DNA from: Desulfovibrio sp. JC010
GTDB lineage: Bacteria; Desulfobacterota; Desulfovibrionia; Desulfovibrionales; Desulfovibrionaceae
NCBI RefSeq assembly: GCF_010470675.1
Contig: NZ_VOIQ01000005.1
Span: forward strand, 186,001 to 250,000
DNA: 64,000 nt
Direction: 5' to 3'
In this document: positions 18,261 to 27,187 of the stretch, piece by piece
How positions within the stretch are numbered: the stretch's first letter is position 1
Layout: each line of letters opens with the position of its first letter
Program-made: the position numbers and the translations under genes
Notes under the pieces: generated by a model
Seen by the model: only the letters and a program-made list of their open reading frames with translations
Databases searched by the model: none
Told to the model about the DNA's origin: nothing

Positions 18261-18836
18261 GTGAACAGTTTAAAATTATTTATTTTATGCTGCCTTGTCA
18301 TTTTATTTGCATTAAATTCTCAGGGGGCTTCCGCTGAGCTGACTGTAAATGATGAATACAGGCTTGGATCTGAAGACATTATTGAAATTTCGGTCTGGGG
18401 CGATGAAGAGCTTGCACGGGAGGTTGTAGTCAGGCCCGACGGCGGGGTCTCGTTTCCCCTTGCCGGGGACGTGAAAGCCGGAGGGCTTACCGTTAACGAA
18501 CTGCGCGATAAACTCAAAGAACGTATTAGCGAGTTTATTCCCGATGCTCCGGTTACGGTTATCCTGCGCAAGGTGGAGCACCCCAAGGTTTACGTCGTGG
18601 GAAAAGTTAATAAACCCTCAGTCCTCGTAATGGGGCAGGACATGACCGTGGTTCAGGCTCTGGCCATGTCCGGGGGCTTGAGTCCATTTGCGGAGAGCGG
18701 CAGCATCATTATCGTCCGCAGGTCCAAAGACGGCTCGCAGAAGGTTTTTCCCTTTGACTATGACGAATTGGCTGACGGCGAGAATTTAAAGCAGAATATT
18801 ATCCTTAAACCCGGCGATACCGTCATCGTGCCTTAG
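18261..18836 (+). CDS. Wza-like polysaccharide export protein
   Basis: A 191 aa periplasmic or outer-membrane-associated export protein. An N-terminal signal peptide (about 1-26) precedes the poly_export segment YRLGSEDIIEISVWGDEEL and the VRPDGGVSFPLAGDV motif. One SLBB-like domain follows (HPKVYVVGKVNKPS, about 109-190). The single SLBB domain and small size resemble the short exporters in exosortase loci rather than full-length Wza. No lipobox cysteine is apparent. The start is GTG with GGAGG five bases upstream. It probably works with the beta-barrel protein encoded next. Confidence 0.92.
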   Translation: MNSLKLFILCCLVILFALNSQGASAELTVNDEYRLGSEDIIEISVWGDEELAREVVVRPDGGVSFPLAGDVKAGGLTVNELRDKLKERISEFIPDAPVTVILRKVEHPKVYVVGKVNKPSVLVMGQDMTVVQALAMSGGLSPFAESGSIIIVRRSKDGSQKVFPFDYDELADGENLKQNIILKPGDTVIVP

Positions 18837-18874
18837 GATATGTTTGCTTTAATCGGTTTAGACGGGGGAGTCAG

Positions 18875-20590
18875 ATGTCCGGATCGGTTCGCAGAATCTT
18901 ACGCGTTGCGGTATTCAGTCTTGTACTGGTGCCGGTCTGCGTTGTTCTCGCAGGGGAGGGAGGAATCTCCTGGCGGGTACGGATTCCTGTGATCCAGCCT
19001 CTTTCCGGCTGGTCCGGCAGGGCGGAAACAGGCTCGGCCGTTCATGTGGCAGATCTGAAGCTTCCGGTTAATGATGTGACCCTTTCGGCTGAACCGTTTG
19101 AACCTGTTGGTGAGCAGTCCTCCGTAGTCCGGGCTGTTGTCTCTGACGAAGTTGTGCGCAAGAGGGCGGCTGCTTCAGCTGTTCCTGCCGCCCCTGAACC
19201 TGTCGCCCCTGAACCTGTCGCCCTTGAATCTGTCGCTGAACCCGTGGCTGATGTTGAAGTCGGACCGGGCGTGGTCGCTTCAGTTGATGATATAAAGAGT
19301 GGGACTCCCGGCGGTAACGTCAAGAAAAAAGCTTCGGAAGCTGAGCAAAAGCGGGAATTTCAGGAGTCTGTTGAATCACACTCCGTATCTGTTATTCCCT
19401 CGGTTATCGCCCGCGAGAAGGAGGCTGTTGCTTCGGGGGATGACAGCTTTTACACCACACCCAAACGGGCAGTGGGGCTTTCCGGCAAGAAAGTAAAGCT
19501 GAAGCCTATTCTCAGGCTGCGCGAGATGTATGACAGCAACGTGGATTACAAGAAGTTTGATGATTTTGTGACCGAGATCACTCCGGCGCTCAAGGTTGAT
19601 ATTTATGATGAGGACCTGAAGATTAATTTCAGGGGGGATTTTATTTACAAGGATTACCTCAACCACAATGAGCTGGACAGGTATGATTACAATGTGGACC
19701 TTTCCGGCAGTTACAAATTCAGTCCGGCCCTTGAAGGCTCTGTTGATCTGAATCATAGGCGGTATCACAACCTTGACCAGAACACCTATGAGTCCGGCGG
19801 TGTGGATATTGATCCGACCATTATTTTAAAGACTTCCGCCACCCCTTCGCTGACCTGGCGCATGGGGGAGAAGGATAATCTGGTAATCAGCAACTATATC
19901 GATAAGACCAATTACGAACGCAGTTCCGATTCAGATTACCTGACCAATGTCTTGAGTTTTATCTGGGGGCATGCTCTAGATAATGAGCGAACTACTTTAT
20001 ATCTTGGTGAAATGAATACCTTTACCCATTACAGTCGTGAAATGGACGGATTTAAGAGTGATCAGGTCTCGTTTCAGGGGGTGGTCGGTATTGATCATCA
20101 GTTTACAGAGGGCTGGAAGCTTTCAGTTAAAGGAGGGCCGGGAGTTACTTTTTCTAATTATTCAAGTGACTCAATAACCGGTGATAGTACGGATTTTCTC
20201 TATCAGTTTCGTGCGGAGTTGGGGTATCGTGAGCTTACATTCAGTGTTGTTCCGGCCCTTGAAAGGACTGTGCGGCCCGGACGATACGGAGAGAACGAAA
20301 TTTTTGATCAGGCGGAGTTGTATTTCAGGTATGAGTTTTCTGAGTATCTGACTCTGGATATGATCAATACTTACTGGATGAATGAGTCGGATGGAAAGAG
20401 CGGCGGAAGCAGGCATAAGGCTACCGGCGTGTTTTCTCAGTCGGTGGTGAACTGGATATTCGAAGAAGATTGGAGCGCGTATTGCGGGGTCAGCGTCAAC
20501 TATTCACGCAATGAGATCAGCGGTACCAATAATGAAAGGTTCAGAAGCTGGGTCGGGATATCATATGCATTCCCGACCGAGATAAATTAA
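18875..20590 (+). CDS. Exosortase-system outer membrane beta-barrel protein
   Basis: A 571 aa protein with a signal peptide (VFSLVLVPVCVVLAGE, to about 29), a low-complexity region of about 170 residues rich in Pro, Glu, Val and Ala, and a C-terminal part (about 205-571) of alternating polar/aromatic strands as in outer membrane barrels (for example GDFIYKDYLNHNELDRYDYN). It resembles the uncharacterised barrel family associated with PEP-CTERM/exosortase loci (TIGR03016 type). It may be the outer membrane channel for the polymer; this is inference. The linker contains 15-bp tandem DNA repeats at 19193-19237. Confidence 0.78.
   Translation: MSGSVRRILRVAVFSLVLVPVCVVLAGEGGISWRVRIPVIQPLSGWSGRAETGSAVHVADLKLPVNDVTLSAEPFEPVGEQSSVVRAVVSDEVVRKRAAASAVPAAPEPVAPEPVALESVAEPVADVEVGPGVVASVDDIKSGTPGGNVKKKASEAEQKREFQESVESHSVSVIPSVIAREKEAVASGDDSFYTTPKRAVGLSGKKVKLKPILRLREMYDSNVDYKKFDDFVTEITPALKVDIYDEDLKINFRGDFIYKDYLNHNELDRYDYNVDLSGSYKFSPALEGSVDLNHRRYHNLDQNTYESGGVDIDPTIILKTSATPSLTWRMGEKDNLVISNYIDKTNYERSSDSDYLTNVLSFIWGHALDNERTTLYLGEMNTFTHYSREMDGFKSDQVSFQGVVGIDHQFTEGWKLSVKGGPGVTFSNYSSDSITGDSTDFLYQFRAELGYRELTFSVVPALERTVRPGRYGENEIFDQAELYFRYEFSEYLTLDMINTYWMNESDGKSGGSRHKATGVFSQSVVNWIFEEDWSAYCGVSVNYSRNEISGTNNERFRSWVGISYAFPTEIN
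19193..19237 (+). repeat. Tandem 15-bp repeat encoding PEPVA
   Basis: Two exact copies of CCTGAACCTGTCGCC and a third diverged copy (CTTGAATCTGTCGCT), followed by a partial fourth. They lie in the disordered linker of the beta-barrel gene and are a likely site of length variation by slippage. Confidence 0.9.
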
Positions 20591-20600
20591 GAGAGGCCAT

Positions 20601-22352
20601 ATGCAGGAAAGCTCGGAGATTGCATATTATCTTGATGTATTGAAGCGCAGGAAATACCAGTTCCTTCTTCCGGCGGGGGTTGTGTTTTCGCTGATCGTTA
20701 TTCTGGCTTTCGTGCTTGCTCCGGTCTACAAGTCCACGGCAACCATCCTTATTGAGGATCAGGATATCCCGCAGGATCTGGTTCAGACTACGGTTACAGG
20801 TTTTGTGGAAGAAAGGTTGCAGGCTATCTCACAGGTTGTTCTCAGTCATGGTAACCTTTTGAATATTATCAAGGAATTTGAGCTGTATCCCGATCTGGTC
20901 GGCAAATACACCACTGAGGAAATTATTACCAAGATGCGTGAGGATATCCAGCTGGAACCCATTACCGCTGAGGTTACCAACCAGTATTCCGGCCGTCCGG
21001 GAACGGCTACCGTTGCATTTACCCTCTCTTACGAAGGGCGGCGTCCGCAGAAGGTGGCGCAGGTGGCAAATGTGCTTACCTCCCTTTATCTGAAGGAAAA
21101 CCTGAAGGAGAGAGAGGAAAAAGCCAAGTCCACCTTTGAATTCCTTGAATTGCAGCTTGCCGAGTTGCGGTCTGAAATTCTGGAGCTTGAATCCAGCATA
21201 GCCGTTTTCAAGGAGGAGCATGTCAACCAGCTGCCGGAGTTGCTGGTCCATAACATGAACTCCATGGAGCGGTTGCAGCGGGAGCTGGATCAGGTGCAGG
21301 AGCAGATTGCATCACTCAAGAACCGCAAGGTTTACCTTGAAGGACAGCGGGCGAGCATTGATCCCCGGCTGCGTATTGTAGCAAACGACGGGACCCGCTT
21401 TTCCACCGCCCGTGAGGATCTGGAAAAACTGCGTCGCGAATATCTTTCTTTGAAATCAAGATACTCATCACGTCATCCCGATGTGCAGGCCATGAAAAAG
21501 CAGATGCAGGCTCTTGAAGAGGAAGTTGATGCTGCAGAAAACATCGATTCCCTGAACCGGGAAATCAGGAATAAGGAGCAGGAGTTGACTGTCCTGCATA
21601 AGAGATATTCGGATAAGCATCCTGAAGTGATCATGCTCCGCAAGCAGATTGATGCTCTGAACGAGAGTCTGGAGGAAGCGGCTTTGCAGGACAGCATGTT
21701 TGAGTCGGCATCCGACCTGCCGGATAATCCGGGTTATATTCAGATCGAAACCCAGATTGCCTCCACCGAGCTTGAGATTGCCGAGGCTGAGCGTAATTAT
21801 GCGGAACTGGTCAATCAGTACAGGGCCTATCAGCACAGGGTGGTCAGTACCCCGCAGGTGGAGCAGGAATACAAAATACTGCTGCGCGATTATGATAACG
21901 CACAGCTAAAGTATCAGGATATCAATAACAGATTGCTGGCCGCACGCGAAGCCAAAGGACTGGAGCAGAGCCAGCTGGCTGAACGGTTTACCCTGATTGA
22001 TCCGCCTATTGTCCCGGAAAAACCCATTCGGCCCAATCGGCTGGCGTTGATACTTGTCGGCTTTGTGCTGGCTCTCGGCGTGGGGGCGGGGACCGGAACA
22101 GTGCTGGAGTTTATGGACCGTTCAATTCGGCGGCCTGAAGAACTTTCGTCTATAGTGAAGTATCCGGTACTGGCCATTGTGCCCTATTGGGAGACCGAGC
22201 TTGAAGCAAGGGCCATTGTGCGCAAAAAATGGGTAATGCTATTTACCGTTTTTTCTTTCATGATGCTCAGTGTGGCAGCGGTCCATATTTTTTATATGCC
22301 GCTGGATATTATTGCTGTAAAAGTAGTGCGTAAGGTGATTTTGAACTTCTAG
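20601..22352 (+). CDS. Polysaccharide chain-length determinant (Wzz/GNVR family)
   Basis: A 583 aa inner membrane protein. A first membrane helix lies at about 17-38 (FLLPAGVVFSLIVILAFVLA) and a long periplasmic coiled coil at about 170-440. A PPIVPEKPIRPNR segment leads to a second helix at about 475-498, and a further hydrophobic segment lies near 545-567. It is the co-polymerase that sets chain length and partners a separate tyrosine kinase, encoded 16 bp downstream. The kinase domain found in fused Wzc proteins is missing, as is usual in exosortase loci. Confidence 0.92.
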   Translation: MQESSEIAYYLDVLKRRKYQFLLPAGVVFSLIVILAFVLAPVYKSTATILIEDQDIPQDLVQTTVTGFVEERLQAISQVVLSHGNLLNIIKEFELYPDLVGKYTTEEIITKMREDIQLEPITAEVTNQYSGRPGTATVAFTLSYEGRRPQKVAQVANVLTSLYLKENLKEREEKAKSTFEFLELQLAELRSEILELESSIAVFKEEHVNQLPELLVHNMNSMERLQRELDQVQEQIASLKNRKVYLEGQRASIDPRLRIVANDGTRFSTAREDLEKLRREYLSLKSRYSSRHPDVQAMKKQMQALEEEVDAAENIDSLNREIRNKEQELTVLHKRYSDKHPEVIMLRKQIDALNESLEEAALQDSMFESASDLPDNPGYIQIETQIASTELEIAEAERNYAELVNQYRAYQHRVVSTPQVEQEYKILLRDYDNAQLKYQDINNRLLAAREAKGLEQSQLAERFTLIDPPIVPEKPIRPNRLALILVGFVLALGVGAGTGTVLEFMDRSIRRPEELSSIVKYPVLAIVPYWETELEARAIVRKKWVMLFTVFSFMMLSVAAVHIFYMPLDIIAVKVVRKVILNF

Positions 22353-22368
22353 AGGACAGGGAGTCAGG

Positions 22369-23259
22369 ATGAGCAAATTGCTCAAGGCTGTTGAAAAGGC
22401 CAGACGAAACCGCATGCTGCAGGAAGAGCAGCTTAAAGCAGAAAGTGTGAACGAGTCTGCCGGTTCTACTGTGCCTGATATGCCGCCACCAATGCCGGAA
22501 GACAGTATCGGCGACAATGCTGCTGATAGTGATGGCGGACAGGATAAATGCAGCATCGTTCCGACTTCTTTTTATACCGACGATATTGTTCTGGATGAAT
22601 TGCAACTGGCGAAAAACAGGATTCTGACCAAAAACAGCAGTGCTTCATTTACGGATATTTACAACCTGCTGCGGACCCAGATTTTTCACCGTACCAAAAG
22701 GAAAAATCACAATGTGCTGATGGTTACCAGTGCCATGCCCGGCGAAGGGAAGACCATCACCTCCATCAATCTGGCCATAAGTATTGCCCGCGAGGTGGAC
22801 CAGTTCGCCCTGCTGGTGGATACTGACATGCGTAACCCAAGTATTCATAAGTATCTGGGAATAGAAGTGGAAAAGGGGCTGACCGATCATCTGCTCCATG
22901 ATATTCCTGTTCCGGACCTTTTGATCAAGCCGGGTATTAACAAGCTTTCTTTCCTTCCCGCCGGGGAACCCATCAAGGGGTCCACGGAGATACTCGGTTC
23001 TCCCAAGTTGCAGGAATTAATTACGGAAATGAAGGACCGTTATCCGGACCGTTATGTTGTCTTTGATTGCCCGGATCTGCTGCATGCACCTGATGCGCTG
23101 GTTTTTTCCAGTTATGTGGATGGGATAATTTTTGTTGTGGAAGCAGGTAAAACTTCTCGCGAATATGTCCAGAAGGCTCTTGGTCTTCTGGAAGGACGAA
23201 ATATTGTAGGCGTTGTTTTGAATAAGACCGAAAGGGAAAGTCTGGACGTTGTCAGCTGA
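22369..23259 (+). CDS. CpsD/CapB-type bacterial tyrosine kinase
   Basis: A 296 aa cytoplasmic P-loop kinase. Walker A is SAMPGEGKTITS (about 121), Walker A' is LLVDTDMRNPSIHKYLG (about 144) and Walker B is VVFDCPD (about 228). The N-terminal 100 residues are acidic and variable. It should couple to the upstream chain-length protein to control EPS polymerisation and export. The tyrosine-rich C-terminal tail that many BY-kinases autophosphorylate is not seen; the protein ends in ERESLDVVS. Either another tyrosine is used or it works mainly as an ATP-driven partner. Confidence 0.9.
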   Translation: MSKLLKAVEKARRNRMLQEEQLKAESVNESAGSTVPDMPPPMPEDSIGDNAADSDGGQDKCSIVPTSFYTDDIVLDELQLAKNRILTKNSSASFTDIYNLLRTQIFHRTKRKNHNVLMVTSAMPGEGKTITSINLAISIAREVDQFALLVDTDMRNPSIHKYLGIEVEKGLTDHLLHDIPVPDLLIKPGINKLSFLPAGEPIKGSTEILGSPKLQELITEMKDRYPDRYVVFDCPDLLHAPDALVFSSYVDGIIFVVEAGKTSREYVQKALGLLEGRNIVGVVLNKTERESLDVVS

Positions 23260-23271
23260 GGCGGTGACTGA

Positions 23272-24252
23272 ATGTATCGTGAGTTCTACGGCTTGGATGA
23301 AAAGCCATTCAATATTCTCCCTGATCCTGAATATTTTTATTTGAGTCAGTGGCACCAGCAGGCCATCACCCATATTGATTACGGGTTGATGAACGGAGAC
23401 AGCCTTATCCTGCTTACCGGGGATGCAGGCACAGGCAAAACTTCCATTATCTATAAGCTGCTGCTTGAACACAGCGAAGACACCATTGTCGGTGTTATCT
23501 TCAACAGTGCTGTGGGCGGGGATCATATCGTGGAAATGATCCTTACCGAGCTTGAAGCTGAAATGCCGGAGAACCCTACCCCGGCATCCTGTCTCGATGC
23601 CCTGCAACAGCATCTGCTGAAAATTTATACTGAAGGTGAGAAACGGGTCCTGCTTATTTTGGATGAGGCTCAGAATCTGAGCGATGATGCTCTTGAGCAG
23701 GTGCGCATGATTTCCAATCTGCAGGCCGGGAAGGATAACCTTATCTCTATCCTTATGGTCGGGCAGACCGGTTTTCGCGACAGGTTGCGTAAGGCCCAAT
23801 ACAGCCAGATTGTGCAGCGCATTGTGGTTAGTGCCCATCTTTCCCGGCTGCGGGAGCAGGAAGTGAAGGAGTATATCTACTATCGTTTGCGTCAGGGCGG
23901 AGCCGAAGATCCGTTCATGATATTTACGGAAAATGCGTTAGCCAAGATCTGTGAGTATTCTCACGGAATTCCGCGTAATATTAATGTGCTTTGCGAGGGG
24001 GCCCTTATTTTCGGGTTCGCAGATGACATTACTCCCGTTACCGCTGATATTGTGGAGACTTTTGCCAGGGAGCGCATAAATGACGGGCTGCTCACTGTCC
24101 CGGAATCAACCCGTTGCTATGCTGAGGATGAGGTCGGTCGCTATATTGATGATCTGGAAAAAAGGGTGGCCAGCCTTGAATCTTCCGTGGGTATTGTGAA
24201 GCGGACTCTGGTTAAAATCATACAGAAGATTAAGCGCTTGAACGGAAAATAG
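23272..24252 (+). CDS. ExeA/GspA-like AAA+ ATPase of exosortase loci
   Basis: A 326 aa ATPase. It begins with the family signature MYREFYGLDEKPFNILPDP. Walker A is LLTGDAGTGKTS (about 43), Walker B is LLILDEAQNL (about 125), and the arginine/sensor region RIVVSAHLSRL lies near 184. The C-terminus forms a short coiled coil (LEKRVASLESSVGIVKRTL). It matches the ATPase that recurs in PEP-CTERM/exosortase EPS clusters (TIGR03015 type), related to ExeA. Its exact job in EPS assembly is unknown. No GspB-like peptidoglycan domain is fused. Confidence 0.88.
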   Translation: MYREFYGLDEKPFNILPDPEYFYLSQWHQQAITHIDYGLMNGDSLILLTGDAGTGKTSIIYKLLLEHSEDTIVGVIFNSAVGGDHIVEMILTELEAEMPENPTPASCLDALQQHLLKIYTEGEKRVLLILDEAQNLSDDALEQVRMISNLQAGKDNLISILMVGQTGFRDRLRKAQYSQIVQRIVVSAHLSRLREQEVKEYIYYRLRQGGAEDPFMIFTENALAKICEYSHGIPRNINVLCEGALIFGFADDITPVTADIVETFARERINDGLLTVPESTRCYAEDEVGRYIDDLEKRVASLESSVGIVKRTLVKIIQKIKRLNGK

Positions 24253-24266
24253 TTATAGGAGGCGCG

Positions 24267-26219
24267 ATGCGGCTTAAACCGGTTCTGGGTGCTTTGGTTT
24301 TGTTTTCGGTACTCTGGATTCCTTGTGCCGTGTCTGCCGCCGGATCTTCTGTTGCCGGCTATTCTGTTTTCAAAGAACGCCCCCGGCTCTATTTCAATAA
24401 AACCAGACTTAAGGAATTGCGTTCCCTGAAAGACGTGAAACCTTATTCCGATTTTCTGCGTATTATCCGTAAACGCGGGCGCGGACAGGTGGGCCACCGG
24501 GCACCTTCAAATCTGCTGCGTTACAATGAGGAAACTTTGCGTGTCCCGGCCAATGGGCTGGTTAACCATGCTTTTTACCATCTTATCACCGGAGATCTTT
24601 CTTCCTTTGCCACAGTACAGAATTTGTTGAGGACTTTTTGTTCTTCACCGGACTGGGCGAGCAATGAGGATCTCGGGGCGGCTCACAGTCTTTTCGCCTT
24701 ATCAGTTGCTTACGACTGGCTGTACGATGACCTTTCGTCGGCCCTGCGGCTGATGGTCAAGGATGCTATCATTGAACACGCTGAAATTCTGGATGAAATA
24801 ATCCGTAGCAAACGGCTTTGGTGGGCACAGGATAGGGGGCTGCTTCAGAACCATAATTACGTGAATACCGGAGCACTGGCCGTGGCCGGGATCGCTCTCT
24901 ACGGGGAGGATCGCAGGGCTGAAAAATGGCTGAAGACGGCTGAGAAAAATTTTGACCGTGTCCTGTCTCTGCTTTCACCGGACGGCGGGTCCCATGAGGG
25001 AATCGGATACTGGAGTTACGGAACCCTCTGGCTGCTCAATTATTATATGGCCATGGCTCCGGCGCAAGGGCTGGAGAAAGTGCGTGACAACGGATTCCTG
25101 CGTAATACGGCTAAATTCCGGCTTTATGCTTCACTGCCCGGTTTTCAATATAATGTTGATTTTGCCGATTCGCCCATAGTGGATTTTTACGGTCCGGGAG
25201 CGATTCTGCGCTGTCTTGGCAGGATTTTTAAGGATGGGCATGCCCAGTGGCTGGCTGCTGAAGTAGAACGCAAACGACGCATGAGCACAATCCTCTGGCA
25301 GGATTACGTCTGGTATGATCCCGATCTTAAGCCGCAGGGCCCGCAGGATCTGCCCCTGCATGCGTGGTTTGATAATCTCGGTATTCTGCTGACCCGTTCT
25401 TCGTGGGAGGATGATGCTTCTCTTGTTTTTTTTAAATGCGGTCCGCCGCAGGGATTTCATGCTTTGTCCAAAGGTAATTTCCCCGGTTCGCACATCCACC
25501 CGGATGCCGGACATTTCGGGCTTTGGTCGGGTAAGCGTTCGCTGGTCAACGATGACGGATTTCTGCTTAAGAAATTCTCCATCAACCACAATATTCCGGT
25601 CTTCAATAAAATCGGCCAGTTGGGAGAGGGAACAGCTGTTTTTATGCTTCTCAACTATAAAAAGGGCAAGGGGGCGACCCCGAAACCGCGTTATGTGAGC
25701 GGAAACGGTTATCAGGGTGTGGAGGTCGAACTGGCCGGATATTATCCGGCATCGGTGCGTCCGAAATCGTGGAAACGGGCGATCGTGGTTATTAATGGAG
25801 CGGATATTTTTGTGCGTGACCGTATCGTTCCTGCGGGCAACACTTCCATTTTTTATCCCATGCATCTCTACCGCAAGGCCCGTCTGGTGCGTAAGGCCGG
25901 TGACGGAAAACTGTGTATTGAGCGGGACAGCGGTTATGCACTGAATTTTCATGGTGAAGGTTTCAGTACTTCTCTTAAGCGTTACGCCGGGCTGTTGCGG
26001 TTCATGGGCAAGAAGATTCCCCGTTCCGGCATGCTTTTTCAGGCGGAGCGCAAAACATCAGCACCTTCGACCATGTTTACGGCAGTGGGCAGGCCTGTTG
26101 ACGGATGCACAAATCCGGAACTTTTGGTCAGTCCTGTGAGCGGAGACAGTGTTGAAGTTGAGTGCCGCGGCGGCAGGTATCGCATTGATTTTTCCAGGCT
26201 CGGGGTGCAGAAATTATGA
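24267..26219 (+). CDS. Heparinase II/III family protein with signal peptide (second copy)
   Basis: A 650 aa probably periplasmic enzyme. A signal peptide covers about 1-26. The N-terminal segment ERPRLYFNKTRLKELRS is typical of this family. The toroid region carries AHSLFALSVAYDWLYDDLS and QNHNYVNTGALAVAG, and the beta-sandwich has SHIHPDAGHFGLWSGKRSL. It differs from the first cluster copy in being exported. It may cleave or epimerise an acidic polysaccharide during or after export. The substrate is not known. The stop overlaps the start of the sulfotransferase gene by 4 bases (ATGA). Confidence 0.87.
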   Translation: MRLKPVLGALVLFSVLWIPCAVSAAGSSVAGYSVFKERPRLYFNKTRLKELRSLKDVKPYSDFLRIIRKRGRGQVGHRAPSNLLRYNEETLRVPANGLVNHAFYHLITGDLSSFATVQNLLRTFCSSPDWASNEDLGAAHSLFALSVAYDWLYDDLSSALRLMVKDAIIEHAEILDEIIRSKRLWWAQDRGLLQNHNYVNTGALAVAGIALYGEDRRAEKWLKTAEKNFDRVLSLLSPDGGSHEGIGYWSYGTLWLLNYYMAMAPAQGLEKVRDNGFLRNTAKFRLYASLPGFQYNVDFADSPIVDFYGPGAILRCLGRIFKDGHAQWLAAEVERKRRMSTILWQDYVWYDPDLKPQGPQDLPLHAWFDNLGILLTRSSWEDDASLVFFKCGPPQGFHALSKGNFPGSHIHPDAGHFGLWSGKRSLVNDDGFLLKKFSINHNIPVFNKIGQLGEGTAVFMLLNYKKGKGATPKPRYVSGNGYQGVEVELAGYYPASVRPKSWKRAIVVINGADIFVRDRIVPAGNTSIFYPMHLYRKARLVRKAGDGKLCIERDSGYALNFHGEGFSTSLKRYAGLLRFMGKKIPRSGMLFQAERKTSAPSTMFTAVGRPVDGCTNPELLVSPVSGDSVEVECRGGRYRIDFSRLGVQKL

Positions 26220-27187
26220 TCCATGTATTTTTGCTTTATGACAGCAGATCAGGTTCCACGCTGCTTTCTTCACTGCTTAACCGTTACGCCGGGGTTGTGG
26301 TTACGCAGGAGAGTCATTTCATCCCCCTTGTGCTGGAAAGCTACCCGGATGAACAAGCCATGGACGTGGATGGGCTGCTGGACCTTCTTTATTCAGAGCC
26401 CCGTTTCTGTGAATGGGGAATCGGGCGGGAGAATCTGCGCAACAGGCTGGATGGGCTTGAGCGGTTAACTTACCGTACTGTGTTTGATGCTGTTTTCAGG
26501 GAATATTTTAAAGTGCGCGGTGAAGGTCAGCCGGAAGTGCTCGTTATCAAGGGAGCGCGGCACGATTTTCATCTAACCCGACTGCGGGAAATTTTTGAAG
26601 GCGCGAGGTTTATCTCGCTGATTCGTGACGGGCGGGCGGTCTATAATTCCAAGCTGGACATGGTTTCCCTGACCGGAATGAAGATGTCCAACAATATTTT
26701 TCAGGCCGCTTTTGATTGGAAGAAAATGTTGCGCAGGCTTGCCGGGCAGTCTCTGATCCGCTTGCGTTTTGAAGATCTGCTTGCCGAACCGGAAGCTGAG
26801 GTGTCGCGGCTGCTTGCTGCGCTGGGTGTCAGCTCCGCAGGGCGTGAATTTGTTTCATCGCAGCAGGAGTATTATGAGCTGATCGGCAAAAAACAGAAGC
26901 ATCTGCATGCAAATGTAGGCCGGGACCCGGACCGCAAAATTGCAGTGAAATGGAAAGACCGCTTGAGCGCGGCGCAGATTCAGCTTTACGAACTGATTTG
27001 CGGCCCTGAACTTTTACAGAACGGCTATGAGCTCTGCGCTCCCGGAAATGTGCCGTTTAAAGAAAGTACCGGGCTTATCCTCGGACAGGGGTTGCATTGG
27101 ATATGGCTCAAGGTGCGCAATATTTTTTACTATACCTTTATTGAGCGCAGTATTCTCCGCAAGCTGAAGGAGAAGAAGTTTGAGTAG
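26216..27187 (+). CDS. Sulfotransferase family protein
   Basis: A 323 aa cytoplasmic sulfotransferase. The N-terminal SRSGSTLLSSLLNR (about 10-23) is the 5'-phosphosulfate loop for PAPS. FISLIRDGRAVYNSK (about 136-150) is the 3'-phosphate motif. Then comes IRLRFEDLLAEPEAE, a common C-terminal motif. It would move sulfate from PAPS to a carbohydrate. Its coupling to a heparinase-family gene and to a flippase gene suggests the EPS is sulfated before or during export. The acceptor is unknown. Confidence 0.87.
   Translation: MIHVFLLYDSRSGSTLLSSLLNRYAGVVVTQESHFIPLVLESYPDEQAMDVDGLLDLLYSEPRFCEWGIGRENLRNRLDGLERLTYRTVFDAVFREYFKVRGEGQPEVLVIKGARHDFHLTRLREIFEGARFISLIRDGRAVYNSKLDMVSLTGMKMSNNIFQAAFDWKKMLRRLAGQSLIRLRFEDLLAEPEAEVSRLLAALGVSSAGREFVSSQQEYYELIGKKQKHLHANVGRDPDRKIAVKWKDRLSAAQIQLYELICGPELLQNGYELCAPGNVPFKESTGLILGQGLHWIWLKVRNIFYYTFIERSILRKLKEKKFE

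Noticed and set aside
25131-25952. A 273-codon antisense frame inside the second heparinase-family gene
   Set aside because: The sense gene has a signal peptide and family motifs; the antisense product has none.
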